From: UBA4744 sp035282865
GTDB lineage: Bacteria > Actinomycetota > Acidimicrobiia > Spongiisociales > UBA4744
Direction of reading: 5' to 3'
DNA length: 9,448 nucleotides
Assembly (NCBI GenBank): GCA_035282865.1
Contig: DATEVB010000075.1
Location: forward strand, 1-9,448
Shown here in pieces: positions 1 through 4,976 of the stretch. Made by a program: the position numbers and the translations under genes. Below the pieces are notes generated by a model, which saw nothing but the letters and a program-made list of their open reading frames with translations, was not told the origin of the DNA and searched no databases. Position 1 is the first letter of the stretch. The number at the start of each line of letters is the position of its first letter.

Positions 1-300
1 GGGCAGGTCCTGCGCCTGGGCGGCGTCGCCCTGGAGGTCGTCCACACCCCCGGGCACACCCCCGGGCACTGCTGCTTTCTGATCCGCGGGGAAGGCATCC
101 TGTTCTCGGGCGATCACCTCTTCGCCGGCTCGATCGGCCGGACCGACTTGCCGGGAGGTGACCACGCCACGCTGATGAAAAGCATGCGTACCAAGGTGCT
201 CCCCCTCGATGACCGGGTCATGGTATATCCGGGGCATGGGCCTACGACTACCCTGGCGCGCGAACGGCGCACCAACCCCTTCCTCCAAGAGTTGATCTGA
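1..300 (+). CDS. MBL-fold hydrolase, glyoxalase II-like (3' end only)
   Basis: This is the C-terminal 99 residues of a metallo-beta-lactamase-fold hydrolase; the start lies outside the window. The visible part begins with HTPGHTPGH (residues 15-23 of the fragment), matching the HTPGHTxGH metal-site signature of glyoxalase II-like proteins. It continues with FSGDHLFAGSIGRTDLPGGD (D38 is the expected bridging metal ligand) and ends with VYPGHG (H79, the last metal-binding His) and the RERRTNPFL tail typical of the YcbL/GloB-like subgroup. Such enzymes hydrolyse thioesters such as S-lactoylglutathione, or related small substrates, in the cytoplasm. Actinobacteria generally lack glutathione, so the true substrate is unknown. 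One small departure is His at residue 39, where Thr is usual (GDTLF). The stop directly abuts the hisS ATG, so the two are probably cotranscribed; a homologue precedes hisS in M. tuberculosis (Rv2581c). Family assignment is firm, substrate is not. Confidence 0.9.
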   Translation, partial: GQVLRLGGVALEVVHTPGHTPGHCCFLIRGEGILFSGDHLFAGSIGRTDLPGGDHATLMKSMRTKVLPLDDRVMVYPGHGPTTTLARERRTNPFLQELI

Positions 301-1527
301 ATGACCTTCCGCGCACCAAAAGGAACCGACGACATTCTCCCACCTGCCTCACGCGCCTGGCGCAGGCTGCTGCTGACCTGGGAAGACTGGGCGGCCCGCT
401 ACGGATACGACCTCGTGCTCACTCCACTATTCGAAGCGACCGAGGTGTTCGCCCGGGGGGTCGGGGAGGGCACCGAAGTAGTCCAAAAACAGATGTACAC
501 CTTCACAGACGGGGGAGGAAGGTCGCTCACGCTCCGCCCGGAAGGGACCGCACCAGTCGTCCGCGCATTCCTCGAAGCCGGCGCGCACGGAATCATGAAA
601 TTGGCCTACTCCGGCCCGATGTTCCGGTACGAGCGTCCCCAGGCCGGGCGTCGCCGTCAGTTCTATCAGGTCGGTGTCGAGTATCTCGGTTCCCGGGAAG
701 CCGCGGCCGACGCGGAAGTCATCGAGTTGGGGTACCGATTTCTCACGGAAGCGGGGATGTCGGATTTGAGTGTGCAACTCAACTCCATCGGAGATCGCGA
801 ATGCCGCCCCGCCTATCTCGACGTTTTGAAGGCCTACCTGGACCGTCACCGGGAGGTGCTGTGCGAGGACAGCCTGCTGCGGCTCGAAACCAACCCGATG
901 CGGGTCCTCGACTGCAAAGTGTGTGCTCCCAAGCTGTCCGACGCCCCCTCGCCGGTCGAGCACCTCTGTGCCGCCTGTGCGGCCCACTTCGACGAGGTGC
1001 GTGCCATTTTGGGAGAGCTGGGGGTGCCTTTTGAGGAAGCGCCCCACCTGGTCCGGGGCCTCGACTACTACGAACGGACCGCCTTCGAGTACGTCGCAAC
1101 CGATCTGGAAGCAGCTCAGAACGCAGTGGGGGGTGGGGGCCGCTACGACGGCCTGGCCGAACTGCTGGGCGGCAAACCGGTGCCCGGGGTGGGCTTTGCC
1201 CTGGGTTTGGATCGCCTCATGTTGACCCTCGGCGACGTGGAGGAACCCCATCCGCTCGACCTATATCTGGTCGTTGCCGGAGAACGGCGCCGAGAAGCAC
1301 TACGGTTCACCTCCGAGCTGCGCCGACTCGGTATCAGAGCCGATCTCGATCTGGAGGACCGTTCGGTGAAGGCGCAGTTTCGAGCAGCCAACCGGAGGGG
1401 GGCATCCGGTGTGCTCGTGGTGGGTGATGAGTGGACGGAAGGTCGGGTGGTCGCCAAGGATCTGACCACCGGCAGGCAAGAGGTCATCGACGTAGGGGAG
1501 GTAGCTGCATGGACACGCAGGCGGTAG
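301..1527 (+). CDS. hisS: Histidyl-tRNA synthetase
   Basis: This 408-residue class II aminoacyl-tRNA synthetase charges tRNA-His with histidine in the cytoplasm. The protein opens with the family's typical APKGTDDILPP. It has the RPEGT active-site segment (R79-T83), motif 2 around MFRYERPQAGRRRQF (R109, E111), the histidine-specific RGLDYY signature (252-257), GGGGRYDGL, and motif 3 GVGFALGLDR (296-305). From about residue 318 the C-terminal anticodon-binding domain follows. Length is normal for bacterial HisRS. The insertion region carries C205-x2-C208 and C223-x2-C226, a pattern suggestive of a metal site. The ATG follows the hydrolase stop with no gap; a weak AAGAG lies 9 bases upstream (287-291), so translation is probably coupled. 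The 3' end overlaps aspS by 19 bases. I am very sure of the identity. Confidence 0.98.
   Translation: MTFRAPKGTDDILPPASRAWRRLLLTWEDWAARYGYDLVLTPLFEATEVFARGVGEGTEVVQKQMYTFTDGGGRSLTLRPEGTAPVVRAFLEAGAHGIMKLAYSGPMFRYERPQAGRRRQFYQVGVEYLGSREAAADAEVIELGYRFLTEAGMSDLSVQLNSIGDRECRPAYLDVLKAYLDRHREVLCEDSLLRLETNPMRVLDCKVCAPKLSDAPSPVEHLCAACAAHFDEVRAILGELGVPFEEAPHLVRGLDYYERTAFEYVATDLEAAQNAVGGGGRYDGLAELLGGKPVPGVGFALGLDRLMLTLGDVEEPHPLDLYLVVAGERRREALRFTSELRRLGIRADLDLEDRSVKAQFRAANRRGASGVLVVGDEWTEGRVVAKDLTTGRQEVIDVGEVAAWTRRR
1495..1502 (+). promoter_or_regulatory. Ribosome binding site that fixes the aspS start
   Basis: GGGGAGGT is a strong Shine-Dalgarno sequence ending 6 bases before the ATG at 1509. It lies inside the hisS coding region. 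It decides the aspS start over the upstream in-frame ATG at 1431, which would add a basic, low-complexity stretch unlike AspRS N-termini. Confidence 0.8.
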
Positions 1528-3302
1528 GGGGCGAGCGGCCCTATCGGACTGCCTACGCCGCCGATGTGTCCGAGGCGAAGGCAGGCGAACGGGTTCGGTT
1601 GGCCGGATGGGTGGCGAGACGCCGCGACCAGGGGGGCGTGTATTTCTTCGACCTGCGCGACTCGTCGGGGTTGGTGCAGGTCGTTGTCGACCCCGCCCGG
1701 GTACCGGCCGCGCGTGACCTTCGCATGGAATACTGCGTTACGGTGGAAGGTACGGTCCGGGCGCGCCCCGGTGGGATGGAGAATCCCGAGCTGGCCACCG
1801 GAAACGTAGAGCTGGCCGCCGATGACCTCGAGGTGCTCAGCAGGTCCGCACCGCTTCCCTTCATGCTCGACGAGCGGGCGGAGGCCGACGAGCGCTTGCG
1901 CCTGGAATACCGGTTTTTGGATCTGCGCCGACCACGTATGGCGAAGAACCTCCGGGCCCGGTCTCTGGCTGCTGCCGCCATGCGGGAGGTTCTCAACGGG
2001 CGCGGTTTCCTCGAGGTCGAGACCCCCACCTTGATCCGCTCGACACCGGAGGGCGCCCGCGACATGCTGGTGCCGAGCAGGCTCAGACGGGGAAGCTTCT
2101 ACGCCTTGCCGCAATCACCCCAGCTGTTCAAGCAGCTGCTGATGGTGGGGGGCGTGGACCGCTATTACCAGATTGCCCGCTGCTACCGGGATGAGGACTT
2201 CCGGAGCGATCGCCAGCTCGAATTCACCCAACTGGATGTGGAAGGCGCATTCTGGGGTAGGGACGGCGTGCTGGAGACTTTTGAAGCCGTTGTGCAAGCC
2301 GTCGTCGAGCGCCTGCGCGGGATTACGCTGACCCTACCGTTTCCACGCCTGACGTACGCCGAAGCTCTGCTCCGGTACGGAACCGACAAACCCGATGTTC
2401 GTTTCGGGATGGAGATCTCGGACATCGGCAACGTCTTTGGCGCCACCGAGTTCCGGGCGTTCTCGGCTACGCTCCAGGCCGGCGGTGTCATCCGCGGGCT
2501 CAACGCCGGCCCCAAGGGGTTGTCGCGATCCCAGCTGGACGGCTTGGCAAGCAGGGCCAAGGAACTGGGGGTCAAAGGGCTGGTCTCGGCAGTCGTGCAG
2601 GAAGGCGGGTCCCTGCGTTCACCAACCGCCAAATTTCTGTCCGGGACCGAGACGGAGGCCCTCATCAAGGCCCTCGACGGTGTGCCCGGTGATCTGCTGC
2701 TGCTGGTAGCCGACACGGCCCCAACCGCCGCTGAGGTGCTCGGTCAGCTGCGGTTGGATCTCGGTAAGCCACCCGGACACGACGAGCTGCAGTTTCTGTG
2801 GGTGATCGACTTCCCGGTGTTCGACCAACTCGAGGATGGGAACCTGGTTCCCTCCCATCATCCGTTCACCGCCCCGGTCGACCTCACCGAGATGCGGGAA
2901 CGGCCCCGCCAGGCCATTGCCAAAGCGTACGACCTCGTGCTGAACGGTAGCGAGCTGGGTTCCGGCTCCGTCCGGATCCATGATCCCGAGGTCCAGCAGG
3001 AGGTATTCGAGATTCTCGGTATCTCCGGCGAGGAGGCGGAAAGTCGTTTCGGTTGGTTCGTCAAAGCGCTGCGCTACGGCACACCTCCTCACGCCGGGTT
3101 CGCGATGGGGGTCGATCGATTGCTGGCAATCATGCAACAGGAGACGAGCATCAGGGATGTCATCCCCTTTCCCAAGACGCAAACGGGGATCGATCCCATG
3201 AGCGGGTCGCCGACCCGGGTGGACCCGGCTCAACTCGCCGAGTTGGGTGTCGAACTCAAGGCGGGGCTCGACCAAGAGGACCCGAATATGGACGATGGAT
3301 GA
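1509..3302 (+). CDS. aspS: Aspartyl-tRNA synthetase, bacterial type with GAD domain
   Basis: This 597-residue class IIb synthetase charges tRNA-Asp and, if non-discriminating, also tRNA-Asn. The N-terminal OB-fold anticodon-binding domain spans about residues 25-115 (LAGWVARRRDQGGV, then the DLRDSSGLVQVV strand). The catalytic domain includes ETPTLIRSTPEGARD, LPQSPQLFKQ (Q202 onward), motif 2 CYRDEDF (R227, E229) and motif 3 GFAMGVDR (530-537). A GAD insertion domain lies at about 305-420, as in bacterial rather than archaeal AspRS. The start at ATG 1509 is chosen from its strong SD and the N-terminal alignment to the family. Residue 41, the position separating discriminating (Leu) from non-discriminating (His) enzymes, is Gln; Gly89 matches the second determinant of the non-discriminating type. 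The gene overlaps hisS by 19 bases and rarA by 8 bases, indicating one transcript. Identity is certain; tRNA specificity is open. Confidence 0.98.
   Translation: MDTQAVGGERPYRTAYAADVSEAKAGERVRLAGWVARRRDQGGVYFFDLRDSSGLVQVVVDPARVPAARDLRMEYCVTVEGTVRARPGGMENPELATGNVELAADDLEVLSRSAPLPFMLDERAEADERLRLEYRFLDLRRPRMAKNLRARSLAAAAMREVLNGRGFLEVETPTLIRSTPEGARDMLVPSRLRRGSFYALPQSPQLFKQLLMVGGVDRYYQIARCYRDEDFRSDRQLEFTQLDVEGAFWGRDGVLETFEAVVQAVVERLRGITLTLPFPRLTYAEALLRYGTDKPDVRFGMEISDIGNVFGATEFRAFSATLQAGGVIRGLNAGPKGLSRSQLDGLASRAKELGVKGLVSAVVQEGGSLRSPTAKFLSGTETEALIKALDGVPGDLLLLVADTAPTAAEVLGQLRLDLGKPPGHDELQFLWVIDFPVFDQLEDGNLVPSHHPFTAPVDLTEMRERPRQAIAKAYDLVLNGSELGSGSVRIHDPEVQQEVFEILGISGEEAESRFGWFVKALRYGTPPHAGFAMGVDRLLAIMQQETSIRDVIPFPKTQTGIDPMSGSPTRVDPAQLAELGVELKAGLDQEDPNMDDG
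3274..3280 (+). promoter_or_regulatory. Probable ribosome binding site for rarA
   Basis: AAGAGGA lies within the 3' end of aspS, 14 bases before the rarA ATG at 3295. The spacing is longer than ideal, so coupling to ribosomes terminating at the aspS stop (3300-3302) may matter as much as this site. Confidence 0.4.
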
Positions 3303-4629
3303 CCTCTTTGCCGCACACCGGGAAGCCCGCCGGGCGCAGATAGCCCCTCTGGCGACCCGCATGCGGCCGCGCCGTCTCGACGAGATCGCCGGGCAGCCTC
3401 ACCTGGTCGGATCGGGGGCCGCTTTCCGGACCATGGTTGAAGCGGGGCGACCGGTCTCGATGATCCTGTGGGGTCCGCCGGGGACCGGGAAGACCACCCT
3501 GGCCCGACTGGTCGCCGCCCAATCCGGCGCCCACTTCGAGCAACTGTCCGCTACTTCGGCGGGCGTCAAGGACGTGCGCGATGTCCTGGCCGGGGCTCGT
3601 CGCCGGTTGGGAGAAGAGGATCGCCGCACGGTGCTCTTTCTCGATGAGATCCATCGCTTCAGCAAGTCGCAGCAGGATGCCCTGCTCCCGGGGGTGGAAG
3701 ACGGCACGCTGGTTCTGGTCGGCGCTACGACGGAAAACCCGTTCTTCGAGGTGAATTCGCCTCTCATCTCGCGTTCCACCCTGTTTCGGTTGGAACGGCT
3801 GGACCCGGCGGATGTGGCCGACCTGGTCGACCGTGCCCTCGGCGACCCTGAGCGGGGACTGGGGGCGTTCAACCTGACCATGGCCGACGACGCTCGCCGC
3901 GCCCTGGCCGAGCGGTGCGGGGGAGACGCCCGGCTGGCCCTGAATGCCCTGGAGATGGCGGCGTTCCTGGCCCGCGCCGCCGAGCAGCACATCACGCTCG
4001 GACATGTCGAAGAGGCGCTCCAACGTCGCATCGTCCGTTACGACAAGGCCGGCGATCAGCACTACGACGTGATCTCGGCTTTCATCAAGAGCCTGCGCGG
4101 CTCCGACCCCGACGCGTCGCTCTACTGGCTCCACACCATGCTGGAAGCGGGCGAGGATCCCGAATTCATAGCCCGAAGGATGATCATCTTCGCCTCCGAG
4201 GACGTCGGCCTCGCCGATTCGAGGGCGCTGGTGGTGGCGGTGGCGGCCGGTCAGGCCCTCGCCTATGTCGGTCTGCCCGAAGCTGCTTACTCGCTGAGCC
4301 ACGCGGCCGTCTATCTGGCCGCGGCGCCGAAGTCCGACTCGGTGAAGTCGGCGATGGAGGGCGCTCGGCGGGCAGTTGCCGACACCCCCGGCGCTCAGGT
4401 TCCCATCCACCTGCGCCAGGCGGGCTACCAGGGCGCGGCCGTGCTCGGCCACGGAGAGGGATATCGCTACCCGCACGACCACCCCGGCCACATCGTCCGC
4501 CAGCAGTATCTCCCCGATGGCGCCACCGAGACCATCCTGTTCCGTCCCACCAACCAGGGAGAGGAAACCGACCTCTCGGAACGACTGCAGGTGTTCGACG
4601 AGAGGCTGGGGAAACCGCGCCGGGACTGA
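3295..4629 (+). CDS. rarA: Replication-associated recombination protein A (AAA+ ATPase, MgsA/WRNIP1 family)
   Basis: This 444-residue AAA+ ATPase of the RarA/MgsA/WRNIP1 family, related to clamp-loader subunits, acts at stalled or damaged replication forks. Motifs in order: LATRMRPRRLDEIAGQ at the N-terminus, Walker A GPPGTGKT (60-67, K66), Walker B VLFLDEIHRF (D117, E118), sensor 1 GATTENPFFEVN (143-154), arginine-finger segment SPLISRS (R160) and sensor 2 CGGDARLALNALE. The C-terminal tetramerisation region is present, with YDKAGDQHYDVISAFIKS, IIFASEDVGLAD and the family's closing GYRYPHDHPG segment. ATG 3295 is chosen because it gives the normal N-terminus; the upstream GTG at 3247 would add 16 residues read from within aspS. 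The first 8 bases overlap the end of aspS. A hairpin lies 67 bases past the stop, so this is probably the last gene of its transcript. Identity is certain. Confidence 0.97.
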   Translation: MDDLFAAHREARRAQIAPLATRMRPRRLDEIAGQPHLVGSGAAFRTMVEAGRPVSMILWGPPGTGKTTLARLVAAQSGAHFEQLSATSAGVKDVRDVLAGARRRLGEEDRRTVLFLDEIHRFSKSQQDALLPGVEDGTLVLVGATTENPFFEVNSPLISRSTLFRLERLDPADVADLVDRALGDPERGLGAFNLTMADDARRALAERCGGDARLALNALEMAAFLARAAEQHITLGHVEEALQRRIVRYDKAGDQHYDVISAFIKSLRGSDPDASLYWLHTMLEAGEDPEFIARRMIIFASEDVGLADSRALVVAVAAGQALAYVGLPEAAYSLSHAAVYLAAAPKSDSVKSAMEGARRAVADTPGAQVPIHLRQAGYQGAAVLGHGEGYRYPHDHPGHIVRQQYLPDGATETILFRPTNQGEETDLSERLQVFDERLGKPRRD

Positions 4630-4696
4630 GTAATCACCCTGATACTCACATCACAGGAGCCCGACCCGGCCCAGCCGCATAGGACCCGTCACGAAA

Positions 4697-4715
4697 TTGG
4701 GGGCTTCTCCCCCAA
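4697..4715 (+). terminator. Perfect 7-bp hairpin after rarA, probable transcription terminator
   Basis: TTGGGGG and CCCCCAA pair perfectly around a five-base CTTCT loop. There is no T-run downstream on the + strand (GAGATCTAAC follows), so this is not a textbook intrinsic terminator. U-less hairpin terminators have been proposed in actinobacteria, and its place in the only real intergenic break, just upstream of the next gene, fits a terminator for the hydrolase-hisS-aspS-rarA unit. A protein-binding site or attenuator is an alternative. Confidence 0.55.
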
Positions 4716-4739
4716 GAGATCTAACTACCGGATACCAGG

Positions 4740-4745
4740 TACGCT
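4740..4745 (+). promoter_or_regulatory. Candidate -10 element for the small membrane protein gene
   Basis: TACGCT fits the actinobacterial TAnnnT -10 pattern and ends 7 bases before the ATG at 4753, so transcription would begin at or next to the start codon. No SD sequence precedes this ATG. I see no good -35 at the expected distance, so confidence is limited. Confidence 0.35.
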
Positions 4746-4752
4746 TGGCCCC

Positions 4753-4947
4753 ATGTTGAGGCGTGTTGTCTGGTTCTTGATCGGGACGGCGGCGGGCATG
4801 GGCGGATCGGCCTGGGTGATGGCCAGGGTGGTGCGGGCCCGGGAAGCGGTGACGCCTGCCAGCCTGCGTCGCTTTGCGATCCTGTCGGTGGCGGATGTGC
4901 TCGAGGGAGCAGGTACCCGGTTGCGGTCGCCAAACGGTCGGGGCTGA
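4753..4947 (+). CDS. Small single-pass membrane protein, resembles DUF6167-type proteins
   Basis: This 64-residue protein has one predicted membrane segment at about residues 5-24 (VVWFLIGTAAGMGGSAWVMA), glycine-rich with a GxxxG spacing (G11, G15). A short, basic soluble tail follows (VVRAREAVTPASLRRFA and on). Arg3 and Arg4 before the segment, and further Arg residues after it, make its topology uncertain. Many actinobacteria encode a similar small protein of the pattern 'RRxxWFxxGxAAG... LTPxSLxxRA' (DUF6167 in Streptomyces) immediately before alaS, and both position and residue pattern match that family here. No biochemical function is known to me. The gene has no SD and probably starts from a leaderless transcript. 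It ends 29 bases before alaS. Conservation of position argues that it is a real gene; the family assignment comes from pattern memory, not a search. Confidence 0.75.
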   Translation: MLRRVVWFLIGTAAGMGGSAWVMARVVRAREAVTPASLRRFAILSVADVLEGAGTRLRSPNGRG

Positions 4948-4961
4948 GGTCTCCCGCCCAC

Positions 4962-4967
4962 TAACCT
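4962..4967 (+). promoter_or_regulatory. Candidate -10 element for alaS
   Basis: TAACCT fits TAnnnT and ends 9 bases before the alaS ATG at 4977, which would give a leaderless or near-leaderless alaS transcript. There is no SD before this ATG; the bases between are GTTGGCTCC. No convincing -35 is visible upstream. Confidence 0.4.
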
Positions 4968-4976
4968 GTTGGCTCC

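Noticed and set aside
1431..1508. N-terminal extension of aspS from an upstream in-frame ATG
   Set aside because: The 26 extra residues are basic and low complexity, overlap hisS, and have no family match, whereas ATG 1509 has an excellent SD.
1143..2114. - strand open frame spanning the hisS-aspS junction (323 codons), and another opposite hisS (427-1251)
   Set aside because: Both are antisense shadows of two certain synthetase genes, rich in Arg, Pro, His and Gly as expected for GC-driven spurious frames.
3256..4491. Long - strand open frame opposite rarA (411 codons)
   Set aside because: Its codons mirror RarA motifs on the other strand; there are no domains, no RBS and no independent context.
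3915..4682. 255-codon + strand open frame running past the end of rarA
   Set aside because: It is the alternative frame of rarA, rich in Arg, Gly and Pro, without motifs.
4726..4741. Short inverted repeat TACC...GGTA before the small membrane gene, considered as an operator
   Set aside because: Only four bases per arm with an eight-base spacer, expected by chance in GC-rich DNA.
4630..4752. Possible small RNA, tRNA or riboswitch in the gap after rarA
   Set aside because: I could not fold a cloverleaf or any known leader structure; the only clear structure is the 19-base hairpin listed as a terminator.
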